A stretch of 64,000 nucleotides of DNA from Runella sp. CRIBMP (GTDB taxonomy: Bacteria > Bacteroidota > Bacteroidia > Cytophagales > Spirosomataceae): assembly GCF_009905605.1 (NCBI RefSeq), contig NZ_JAAAKZ010000002.1, forward strand, positions 372,001 to 436,000, in the 5' to 3' direction. Below are positions 1-8,403 of this stretch, in pieces; the stretch's first letter is position 1; every line of letters begins with the position of its first letter. The translations under genes and the position numbers were made by a program. The notes below the pieces were generated by a model. The model was not told the origin of the DNA and searched no databases. It was given only the letters and a program-made list of their open reading frames with translations.

Positions 1-293
1 CGATGTTGTTGATTGTCTTCATTGAAAATGCTTTTAAACATTCCAAAAACACGGTAGACGAAACCATTTTTGTGGACTTGACGCTCAAAACCTGGTCGGA
101 CTCCATTCTATTTTCCGTAAAAAATTCTTATAACCCAGCGAAGGAACCCGAAAGTACGCCTGAAAAACACAGTGGTTTTGGCCTTGCCAGTGTAAAAAAA
201 CGATTGGAGTTGCTTTACCCTAATCAACACGATTTGATGATTGAAGAGAAAGACGGTTCTTATCAGGTCATGCTTCAGCTTAAAATGAAGTAA
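1..293 (+). CDS. LytS-type sensor histidine kinase, C-terminal fragment
   Basis: This is the last 97 or so residues of a histidine kinase whose start lies before the window. The frame opens in the ATPase domain: an N-box (ENAFKHS) is followed by a G-box-like stretch (GFGLASVKKRLELLYP), the arrangement of LytS/YehU kinases that pair with LytTR regulators. Such kinases autophosphorylate a histidine at the membrane and pass the phosphate to the partner regulator. The response regulator gene follows 123 bp downstream on the same strand, so the two probably form one system. The sensory part is not visible and the signal is unknown. Confidence 0.85.
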   Translation, partial: MLLIVFIENAFKHSKNTVDETIFVDLTLKTWSDSILFSVKNSYNPAKEPESTPEKHSGFGLASVKKRLELLYPNQHDLMIEEKDGSYQVMLQLKMK

Positions 294-313
294 GAAATTG
301 GAAGTAAGAGGCA

Positions 314-380
314 GGAGAAGTAAGAGGTATGAAATAGGATGAATTGTCATTACTTTGCAATTTCAGACCTCCTACTTCCT
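314..380. repeat. imperfect intergenic inverted repeat
   Basis: The left arm (314-335) and right arm (360-380) share AGAAGTAAGAGGT-like sequence in opposite orientation around a 24-nt loop. A second direct copy of GAAGTAAGAGG lies just before the left arm (301-311). It sits between the kinase and regulator genes. It may be a small dispersed repeat or an mRNA hairpin; there is no T-run, so it is a poor terminator. Confidence 0.5.
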
Positions 381-416
381 AAATCTTAATTTCGGTAACT
401 TTTTGCAAAAACCCCT

Positions 417-1121
417 ATGTCCCAAATCAATTGCCTGATCGTTGATGACGAACCCATCGCCCGCGAAATCGTCAAAGCCTACTGTGGTCATTTGCCCATG
501 CTTCACATTGTGGCTTCGGTTGGCAATGCGTTAGAGGCCAAAACGATCTTGCAAACTCAAAAGATTGATATTCTTTTTTTGGACATAAATATGCCCGTGC
601 TCAACGGCATCGCGTTTCTTAAAACCCTCAGAAATCAACCTCAAGTTATTTTTACCACAGCTTATAAAGAATATGCGGTGGATGCCTTCGATTTGGCGGC
701 CATTGATTACCTGCTAAAACCGTTCTCGCTTGAGCGCTTCATCGTGGCCGTTGACAAAGCGTTGGAAAGGTTGATACTTCCAGAACAGGGAGGAATGGAA
801 AACGGAAAAACGGAGAATTATCTGTTTCTGAAATTTGACGGAAAGATTTACAAAATCATGCACGAAGAGTTGCTTTTTGCCGAAGCGCAGGGCAATTACA
901 TTAAAATTGTCACCACCCAAAATTCATTACTTCCAAGCATGACATTTTCGGGTTTTGAGGACTTATTGCCAAAATCATTGTTTTTGCGTGTGCATCGCTC
1001 TTTTATTATCAACAAAGCCAAAATTACGCACATTGAAGGCAATCGTGTTTTTATTCAAAACCACGAAATCCCCATCGGGAGCAGTTATCGCGAAGACTTC
1101 TTGAAAAATTTGGGAATTTAA
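417..1121 (+). CDS. LytTR-family response regulator
   Basis: This 234-residue protein has an N-terminal receiver domain (about 4-120) and a C-terminal LytTR DNA-binding domain (about 135-232). The acidic pocket D10-D11, the phospho-acceptor D56 in LFLDINMP, T80/T81 and K102 in LLKPFS are all present, so the receiver should be active. The LytTR part shows the expected FLRVHRSFIIN stretch. Phosphorylation by the upstream LytS-type kinase should drive binding to promoters as a dimer. The target genes cannot be told from the sequence; the peptide-ligase operon 170 bp downstream is on the same strand but has a separate leader. Confidence 0.93.
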   Translation: MSQINCLIVDDEPIAREIVKAYCGHLPMLHIVASVGNALEAKTILQTQKIDILFLDINMPVLNGIAFLKTLRNQPQVIFTTAYKEYAVDAFDLAAIDYLLKPFSLERFIVAVDKALERLILPEQGGMENGKTENYLFLKFDGKIYKIMHEELLFAEAQGNYIKIVTTQNSLLPSMTFSGFEDLLPKSLFLRVHRSFIINKAKITHIEGNRVFIQNHEIPIGSSYREDFLKNLGI

Positions 1122-1293
1122 CAACCAAAGACACCTGTGTAACAATATATACAATTACTTTTAGATACAAAAAATCAAGAATTTATACACCTTTCAAGAG
1201 AATCTATGATTTTTTATTGGTTAATTTACTTTTAACCGCATTTTTGATTTTTTTTACATAAATCGTCCAAAGTTCGTATCAAATTGATTGTAT

Positions 1294-4200
1294 ATGTCGA
1301 TAAAAGTTGCTATTTCCCACAAAACTAAATACATCTTTGACCGAAGTGTCAGCCTTTCACCGCACATTTTTCGGTTGCGCCCTGCCCCTCACTCGCGCAC
1401 GCCGATTGAAGGATATTCGTTTAAGATTTCACCCAAAAATCATTTTATCAACTGGCAACAGGACCCTTTCGGCAATTATCAGGCACGGGTGGTTTTTCCC
1501 GAAAAAACGACCGAGCTGAGCATAGAAGTGGAAGTCATTGCCAAAATGCAAGTCATCAATCCGTTTGACTTTTTTGTGGAAGAATACGCCGAAAAATTCC
1601 CTTTTCAGTACGACAAACTCCTCAAAAATGAACTAACCCCCTATCTGGAGGCTCGCGAGGCGGGACCGATGTTGATGGATTGGATTGAGAAAAACAAGAT
1701 TACGACCGACATCAAAACCGTTGATTATCTGGTCTATCTCAACCAAAAACTTTTCAAAGACATCTTTTATAATGTTCGTATGGAACCCGGTGTCCAGACC
1801 TGCGAACAAACCCTTAGCAGTCTGAGCGGCTCATGCCGAGATTCGGCTTGGCTGTTGGTGCAGATTCTTCGGCATTTGGGGATAGCGTCGCGCTTCGTGT
1901 CGGGCTATTTGGTTCAGCTGACCTCCGACGTAAAATCGCTCGATGGCCCTTCTGGACCCGAAGCCGACTTTACGGATTTGCACGCGTGGGCCGAGGCCTA
2001 CGTGCCTGGCGCCGGCTGGATTGGACTTGACCCTACTTCGGGGCTTTTTGCGAGTGAGGGACACATTCCGTTATGCTGTACCCCAGACTACGCCAGCGCT
2101 GCCCCCGTAACGGGTGCGACCGACATTTGTGAAGTAAGTTTTGAATTCGACAACCGCGTCTACCGCATCCACGAAGACCCCCGCGTCACCAAGCCCTACA
2201 CCGAAGAACAGTGGGCAAACATCATGCAAGTAGGCAATGACGTAGAAAAGGATTTGCATGAAGGCGACGTACGGCTCACGATGGGCGGCGAGCCGACTTT
2301 TGTTTCAATTGATGATTTTGAATCTCCCGAATGGAATTCCACCGCCGACGGCCCGCTGAAACGTAAACTAGCCTATGACTTGGCCCTGCGCCTCAAAAAT
2401 CGGTTTGCACATGGAGGCTTGCTTCATTTTGGACAAGGGAAATGGTATCCTGGGGAGTTGTTTCCGCGCTGGCAATACGCACTATACTGGCGCAAAGACG
2501 GCCAAACGTTGTGGAAAAACGACGCGTTGGTGGCCAAAGAAGATGGTCCAAAATTTACGTTTAGAGATGCTGAGTTATTTGCGTCTGAACTGACCAAATA
2601 TCTCGGAATCAATCCTAACAATTTAACGTCCACCTACGAAGACCCCATTTATTGGGCCTTGGAGGAAGGAAAACTCCCTGTCAATATCGACCCGTTGGCC
2701 GTCAATCTGAAAGATTCGGTTGAGCGTCAGACGTTGGCAAAACTATTGGAAAAAGGCTTAAATAACCCAGCAGGCTACGTTTTGCCCATCAAATGGGATT
2801 GGCGGACGCAGGCTTGGACAAGCTGTGTGTGGCAGTTTAGACGTAATCATTGTTTCCTGATTCCAGGCAATTCTCCCGTTGGATTACGTTTGCCTTTGGA
2901 ATCACTGCCTGAGGTAACCAAAGACAAGCGCGAAGACCCCATAGAGCGGAGTCCGTTTGAAGATTTGCCGCCGTTGGGCGTATACGGAGGCGTGGTTGAA
3001 AAACGCTATGGCACCATTGCTCCCGATTATAAAGCCCCTGTTTCGACGGTAAAAAAAGAAAAAACTGACGAGAAAGAAGCCGAGAAAACGGTGGCCTATG
3101 AAGTCGACACCTTCAAAACAGCCCTTTCGGTGGAAGAGCGCGATGGCATTGTGTACGTGTTTCTTCCTCCTACCGAATATTTAGAACATTACTTGGATTT
3201 GATGGCTTCTATCGAAGCCACGGCCGAAAAACTCCAAATTCCTGTACGGATTGAAGGCTATACGCCGCCGTCGGATTATCGTTTACAAAAACTGATTGTC
3301 TCTCCCGACCCGGGCGTTATCGAAGTCAACATTCATCCTTCCAAATCGTGGGGAGAATTAGTTGACAACATAAGTGCCCTGTATGAAGAGGCCTTTTTTG
3401 CCCGTTTGGGCACCGACAAGTTTATGGTGGATGGGCGACATACGGGCACGGGCGGCGGCAACCACGTCACCATTGGCGGAGCTACTCCTTCCGACAGTCC
3501 CGTACTTCGTCGGCCCGATTTACTGCGCAGTTTGATTACCTATTGGCAGCACCACCCCGCGCTCAGTTATTTGTTTGCGGGTTCATTCATTGGCCCAACG
3601 AGTCAAGCACCTCGCATCGACGAAGGCCGCGACGAGCGCCTGTACGAAGCCGAAATTGCCTTTGACCAAATACCCGATGAAGGAGAAGTGCCGTTTTGGA
3701 TGGTCGACCGAATATTCCGCAATCTATTGGTGGATGTGACGGGCAACACCCACCGCACGGAATTCTGCATTGACAAACTGTATTCCCCCGATTCTTCCAC
3801 GGGGCGATTGGGGATTTTGGAATTCCGGGCGTTTGACATGCCGCCTCATAAGCACATGAACTTGGTGCAGACCTTGTTGGTACGGGCATTGATTGCCAAA
3901 TTCTGGAAACAACCTTACAAGAAAAAACTGATTCGTTGGGGTACCGAATTGCACGACCGCTTTTTGTTGCCACACTTTGCCTATCTCGACATGATAGATG
4001 TGGTCAACGACCTCAAAGATGCAGGTTATGCCTTCGATATTTCGTGGTTTGACCCTTTCTTTGAATTCCGTTTTCCGCATTACGGCAACATCACGGTCGA
4101 CAATATGCAACTCGAAATACGTCTTGGTATTGAGCCTTGGCACGTACTTGGCGAAGAGCTATCTAGCTCAGGAACAGCGCGTTTTGTCGACTCTTCGCTT

Positions 4201-4707
4201 GAGCGTTTACAGGTAAAAGTAAGCGGTTTTGTGCAAGACCGGCACATTTTGGTTTGTAACGGCTGCCGGGTTCCGCTTCGCAGTACCGCCGTCAAAAGTG
4301 AATTTGTGGCCGGTATACGCTACAAAGCCTGGAACCCACCATCGGCACTTCACCCAACGGTCGGGGTAGATGCACCGCTGGTATTCGACGTGGTAGACAC
4401 TTGGAACAACCGCGTATTGGGCGGCTGCACCTATTTTGTATCGCACCCTGGAGGCCGCAGTTTTGACACTTATCCCGTCAATAGTTATGAAGCCGAATCC
4501 CGAAAAATAAGTCGTTTTTGGGGCTTTGGACACACGCCATCCAACGAAAATCAGGAGGCATCAATACCCGTTCAGCAGGCTACTTCTACCATTTCGCGGT
4601 TTGTGGCCGAAAGCAAAAAAGACCTAAAAATTGATACGCCGATTGAGTTAGTCAATCCAGAATATCCAAATACGCTGGATTTACGAAGATTTTGGCGCGC
4701 AAAGTAG
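1294..4707 (+). CDS. transglutaminase-like protein with C-terminal DUF2126 amidoligase domain
   Basis: I start at the ATG at 1294 (MSIKVAISHKTKY); a TTG two codons earlier is unlikely. The 1137-residue protein has a bacterial transglutaminase N-terminal domain, then a transglutaminase core with a complete Cys-His-Asp triad (C181 in GSCRDSAW, H230 in LHAWAEAY, D246 in GLDPTSG). From about residue 300 to the end is the DUF2126 region, predicted from comparative genomics to be a glutamine-synthetase-fold amidoligase. It is the first gene of a three-gene operon with an ATP-grasp/alpha-E protein and a second transglutaminase, a known neighbourhood thought to make or attach a small peptide. The substrate is unknown. 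There is no signal peptide, so it should be cytoplasmic. Confidence 0.92.
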   Translation: MSIKVAISHKTKYIFDRSVSLSPHIFRLRPAPHSRTPIEGYSFKISPKNHFINWQQDPFGNYQARVVFPEKTTELSIEVEVIAKMQVINPFDFFVEEYAEKFPFQYDKLLKNELTPYLEAREAGPMLMDWIEKNKITTDIKTVDYLVYLNQKLFKDIFYNVRMEPGVQTCEQTLSSLSGSCRDSAWLLVQILRHLGIASRFVSGYLVQLTSDVKSLDGPSGPEADFTDLHAWAEAYVPGAGWIGLDPTSGLFASEGHIPLCCTPDYASAAPVTGATDICEVSFEFDNRVYRIHEDPRVTKPYTEEQWANIMQVGNDVEKDLHEGDVRLTMGGEPTFVSIDDFESPEWNSTADGPLKRKLAYDLALRLKNRFAHGGLLHFGQGKWYPGELFPRWQYALYWRKDGQTLWKNDALVAKEDGPKFTFRDAELFASELTKYLGINPNNLTSTYEDPIYWALEEGKLPVNIDPLAVNLKDSVERQTLAKLLEKGLNNPAGYVLPIKWDWRTQAWTSCVWQFRRNHCFLIPGNSPVGLRLPLESLPEVTKDKREDPIERSPFEDLPPLGVYGGVVEKRYGTIAPDYKAPVSTVKKEKTDEKEAEKTVAYEVDTFKTALSVEERDGIVYVFLPPTEYLEHYLDLMASIEATAEKLQIPVRIEGYTPPSDYRLQKLIVSPDPGVIEVNIHPSKSWGELVDNISALYEEAFFARLGTDKFMVDGRHTGTGGGNHVTIGGATPSDSPVLRRPDLLRSLITYWQHHPALSYLFAGSFIGPTSQAPRIDEGRDERLYEAEIAFDQIPDEGEVPFWMVDRIFRNLLVDVTGNTHRTEFCIDKLYSPDSSTGRLGILEFRAFDMPPHKHMNLVQTLLVRALIAKFWKQPYKKKLIRWGTELHDRFLLPHFAYLDMIDVVNDLKDAGYAFDISWFDPFFEFRFPHYGNITVDNMQLEIRLGIEPWHVLGEELSSSGTARFVDSSLERLQVKVSGFVQDRHILVCNGCRVPLRSTAVKSEFVAGIRYKAWNPPSALHPTVGVDAPLVFDVVDTWNNRVLGGCTYFVSHPGGRSFDTYPVNSYEAESRKISRFWGFGHTPSNENQEASIPVQQATSTISRFVAESKKDLKIDTPIELVNPEYPNTLDLRRFWRAK

Positions 4708-4756
4708 TAATTTAGGGCCATAATACCGTTTTGATATTATTTGTAACCAATCCCTA

Positions 4757-7324
4757 ATGCACACAGGCACCGCTCTTGATTTATTCCAATCGTATCGACA
4801 GGAAATCAATTCCTACGACGAAACCATCGGCCCCGATGGTCGCGTTAAGCCCCACTGGCAAACGCTATTTGCGTCGCTCGAACGACTAGGAATCAAAGAG
4901 CTAGAAGTGCGTAATCAGGAGATTATCAATAGATTACGAGAAAACGGTGTTACGTACAATATTTATGACAGCTCGGATGGCCTGAACCGTCCTTGGCAAC
5001 TCGATCCCATTCCTTTTCTCATTGAGCAAAAGGAATGGGATCATATTTCAAGAGGCCTCAAACAACGGGCATTGGTGCTCGACTTGATGCTGAAAGACAT
5101 CTATGGCCCCCAAAAACTGGTCAAAGATGACATCTTACCTCCCGAATTGGTGTTTGACAATACGGGTTTTTGTAGACCTTGTTTTGACATCAAAATCCCT
5201 TCCCAAAATCAATTGATTTTGTACGCCGCCGACATGGCGCGGGGACCCGATGGCCGAATGTGGCTCGTCGATAACCGTACCCAAGTTCCTTCAGGGGCAG
5301 GCTATACGCTCGAAAACCGCCGCATCATGAGCAAATTGCTGCCTGAGCTGACCGAAGGTATGTTTGTGAATCGGCTTTCTCCTTTTTTCAATCATTTTAG
5401 TCAAACCGTCGCAGGATTTGCCAATCGGGGCAAAGAAAATCCTAACATTGTTTATCTTACGCCTGGCTCCAACAACGAAACCTATTTTGAGCACGCTTAT
5501 TTGGCCTCTTATTTAGGCTATACGCTGGCCCAAGGCGACGATTTATTGGTCCGCAACGGCTACGTTTGGTTAAAATCCATCGACGGTTTGGAACGCGTGG
5601 ATGTCATCGTGCGCCGCGTTGACGACGATTGGTGCGACCCGCTCGAACTGCGGGAAGATTCGCGCCTGGGTGTACCCGGGCTGTTGCACGTTATTCGCTC
5701 GGGCAATGTTACGGTGCTAAACCCGCCCGGCGCAAGTGTACTCGAAAACAGTGCCTTTCTGGCCTTTATGAACATTACGTGCCGCTATTTTTTGGGGGAA
5801 GAGCTCATCATGCCGTCGATTGCGACTTGGTGGTGCGGGCAACCCAAAGAGCGCAATTTCGTGTTGGCCAACCTTCACCGTTTAATCATCAAAAAAGCCA
5901 ATCGAAAGCAAAAATTCCGGTCCATGTACGGGCGACTGTTGACCAACGAACAGCTCAGCGACCTCAGAAACGCCATTCTCCAAAATCCACATGAATATGT
6001 GGCGCAGGAAGAGGTGAGCCTTTCAACCACACCCTCGCTGATTGATGGGAAAATCGAGCCTCGCTTGGCCTCGCTCCGGGCTTTTTTGGTCTCTGATGGC
6101 AATGACTATCAGGTGATGCAGGGCGGTTTGACCCGCAGCTCGGCCGAAAAAGACCGGTACATCATTTCAAATCAATACGGCGGAATTTCCAAAGACACTT
6201 GGATTGTTTCGGACACGATGCCCGAGGTCAAGACCAAAATTATTGTTCCTAAATCCCTGCCCGTTATTCACCATACTTCGCTGCCGAGCCGTACCGCCGA
6301 AAACCTGTTTTGGGTGGGCCGTTACAGCGAACGCACCATGGCGCTGACCAAATTTTTGACCATCGTCATCAACGCACTCAACGAAAACGTGGCTTTCAGG
6401 GGTTCATATAAATCAGAGTACATCGACATTTTGTTGCAATCCATTACCCACCTGACCTTTACGTATCCAGGCTTTACCGACGAAAAGAATGAAGAAATTC
6501 GCGAGAATCCGTACGTAGAAATCATTGAATTGATACGGAACGCTCAAAAATCAGGCTCGGTGGCCTCACATTTGGGCTCATTTCTGATGGCGGTCATTAG
6601 CGTCAGCGACAAATGGAACAACGACACCCGCCGGATTATTAACCTGATTGAAAACAGTCAGAAAAAGGTCGTCAACGCCGACATTCAAAACCCCAACGGT
6701 TTTCAAAAAGTGTTGGACAAACTGCACATTCGCCTGTTTACTTTCTACGGCATCATTTCTGAATCCATGCCGCGCGACAACGGCTACTATCTGTTGGAAG
6801 CGGGCAAACTCGTAGAGCGGGTACTATCTCGCATCAGTATTATTCGTTCTTTTTTTAGCTTCAAAAATGACGAAAACATTGAGAGTGAACTTATTGAAGC
6901 CTTGTTGACCAACCAACACCTGCTGGTTCATTACCGTCAGATTTACAAAACCAGCTTTAATTTAGAAGCTACCCTCGACATGGTTTTATTGGACAATAAG
7001 CTCCCTTATTCGCTGGTGTATCAACTAGATATGTTGTCGAACTGTCTAAGTCAACTTCCCAAAAATGCCCAATCAGACCGTTTAAATCAAGCCGAAAAAG
7101 CCGTTTTGGAGGCGTCTGCCAAAATCAAACTGGCCGATATTTCCAAACTAAGCGCATGTCAGCCCAGCACCTTGTTTCGGGAAAAATTAGATGGCTTGTT
7201 ATCGGAGGTAACCGATTTAATTTCTTCAGTTACCCTTAGCTTAACCCATTTGTATTTCATGCATACCGTCATTCAAAATGTTTTGCTGGAGGGTACGGAT
7301 AACAACGACATTCATGAAGTATAA
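4757..7324 (+). CDS. circularly permuted ATP-grasp protein fused to alpha-E domain
   Basis: This 855-residue protein joins two families that are often separate genes. Residues 1 to about 480 are a circularly permuted ATP-grasp ligase (DUF404/DUF407 type; note SGAGYTLENRRIMSK and the VDVIVRRVDDDWCDP stretch). Residues from about 505 (LPSRTAENLFWVGRYSERT) to the end are an alpha-E domain, an all-helical module of unknown role. ATP-grasp enzymes form amide bonds through an acyl phosphate, so this is probably the ligase of the operon. It starts 49 bp after the DUF2126 gene and overlaps the next gene by 11 bp, which suggests translational coupling. Confidence 0.92.
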   Translation: MHTGTALDLFQSYRQEINSYDETIGPDGRVKPHWQTLFASLERLGIKELEVRNQEIINRLRENGVTYNIYDSSDGLNRPWQLDPIPFLIEQKEWDHISRGLKQRALVLDLMLKDIYGPQKLVKDDILPPELVFDNTGFCRPCFDIKIPSQNQLILYAADMARGPDGRMWLVDNRTQVPSGAGYTLENRRIMSKLLPELTEGMFVNRLSPFFNHFSQTVAGFANRGKENPNIVYLTPGSNNETYFEHAYLASYLGYTLAQGDDLLVRNGYVWLKSIDGLERVDVIVRRVDDDWCDPLELREDSRLGVPGLLHVIRSGNVTVLNPPGASVLENSAFLAFMNITCRYFLGEELIMPSIATWWCGQPKERNFVLANLHRLIIKKANRKQKFRSMYGRLLTNEQLSDLRNAILQNPHEYVAQEEVSLSTTPSLIDGKIEPRLASLRAFLVSDGNDYQVMQGGLTRSSAEKDRYIISNQYGGISKDTWIVSDTMPEVKTKIIVPKSLPVIHHTSLPSRTAENLFWVGRYSERTMALTKFLTIVINALNENVAFRGSYKSEYIDILLQSITHLTFTYPGFTDEKNEEIRENPYVEIIELIRNAQKSGSVASHLGSFLMAVISVSDKWNNDTRRIINLIENSQKKVVNADIQNPNGFQKVLDKLHIRLFTFYGIISESMPRDNGYYLLEAGKLVERVLSRISIIRSFFSFKNDENIESELIEALLTNQHLLVHYRQIYKTSFNLEATLDMVLLDNKLPYSLVYQLDMLSNCLSQLPKNAQSDRLNQAEKAVLEASAKIKLADISKLSACQPSTLFREKLDGLLSEVTDLISSVTLSLTHLYFMHTVIQNVLLEGTDNNDIHEV

Positions 7325-8192
7325 GCTAACGCATCGAACGCACTATAAATATGTGGTACCAGTAAATACCTACCACAGTTTGGTTTGTTTGAAACCCCAA
7401 ACCATGAAGGGACAACTTTGTCATTCTTTTTCGCTCCACATCACGCCCCTTCCCGTTGAAGTGGTTCCGAGAACCGATTTTTTTGGTAATACATTGCATT
7501 ATTTTTCCATTGATGTTTCGCACAAAGAATTGGAAGTCATAGCCGAAAGTGCCGTAGAAAGTTTCCCCAAAACCATTTTGTCGGAAAGCCTCTCCATGAC
7601 CTGTCAGGAAGCCCGTCACTACGTTTGGAATACCCATTTATTGAAAGCGGAACTGTTGCAATATATGTTGCCGAGTCCGTTTATTACTTGGGACGATGAA
7701 ATCAAGGATTTTGCCCGCGATTGTTTTGCCGATACCCTTCCTTTATATGACTGCGTGCGAAGGTTGTGCCATAAAATATTTACTGAATTTGCTTTTGTTT
7801 CCGACTTCACTAGCCTTAATACACCCCTCAAAACCGTCTTGAAAGAGCGCAAAGGCGTTTGTCAAGATTTTTCTCATCTGGCCATTGCTTGCCTGCGAAG
7901 TTTGGGGTTTCCAGCCCGTTACGTAAGCGGCTATATAGAGACTTTGCCGCCACCCGGCAAGAAAAAATTGCAAGGTTCGGATGCTTCCCACGCATGGTTG
8001 TCGGTTTATATTCCTAACATGGGTTGGTGCGAATTTGACCCCACCAACGACATGATTCCGCAAGAAAGGCACATTATCACGGCCTACGGACGGGATTACG
8101 GCGACATAGCCCCGCTGAAGGGAATCATTTTCAGTTCTGGCAAGCATACCTTATCTGTCGCAGTCAATTTAGTCCCGCTCGAACTTGGGTAG
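7314..8192 (+). CDS. transglutaminase-like cysteine protease family protein
   Basis: I choose the ATG at 7314 (MKYKLTHRTHYKY), which overlaps the previous stop by 11 bp and gives 292 residues; an extension 36 nt upstream adds residues that do not look native. A beta-rich transglutaminase N-terminal domain is followed by the core with a nucleophile cysteine in GVCQDFSHLA, a histidine in SHAWLSVY and an aspartate in EFDPTND. Members may hydrolyse or transfer amide groups on peptides. In the operon it plausibly cleaves or transfers the product of the ATP-grasp and amidoligase partners. No signal peptide is seen. Confidence 0.9.
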   Translation: MKYKLTHRTHYKYVVPVNTYHSLVCLKPQTMKGQLCHSFSLHITPLPVEVVPRTDFFGNTLHYFSIDVSHKELEVIAESAVESFPKTILSESLSMTCQEARHYVWNTHLLKAELLQYMLPSPFITWDDEIKDFARDCFADTLPLYDCVRRLCHKIFTEFAFVSDFTSLNTPLKTVLKERKGVCQDFSHLAIACLRSLGFPARYVSGYIETLPPPGKKKLQGSDASHAWLSVYIPNMGWCEFDPTNDMIPQERHIITAYGRDYGDIAPLKGIIFSSGKHTLSVAVNLVPLELG

Positions 8193-8348
8193 AAGTTTTG
8201 GAGTCATGGATTGTCACGCATTAGTCATTTGTGGTCGTTAATTGATCATGAGTTTGTGTTTGTCATCGTTTGTATAGAAATAGTTATAACCGCTGTATTA
8301 TACGAATTCCAGACTACATAATGACAATTCGTAAAACCACTTCGTTTT

Positions 8349-8376
8349 TTGGTATCTATCAAAAAAGCTATCTTTG
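8349..8376 (+). promoter_or_regulatory. Bacteroidota-type promoter for PBP1A gene
   Basis: A TTG at 8349-8351 and a TATCTTTG at 8369-8376 are separated by 17 nt and match the -33/-7 pattern of Bacteroidota primary sigma factors. The start codon is 27 nt further on. It is the only clear signal in the 211-bp gap after the transglutaminase gene. Confidence 0.65.
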
Positions 8377-8403
8377 ACGCTCAAACCCATTATGCATTGA
8401 TTT

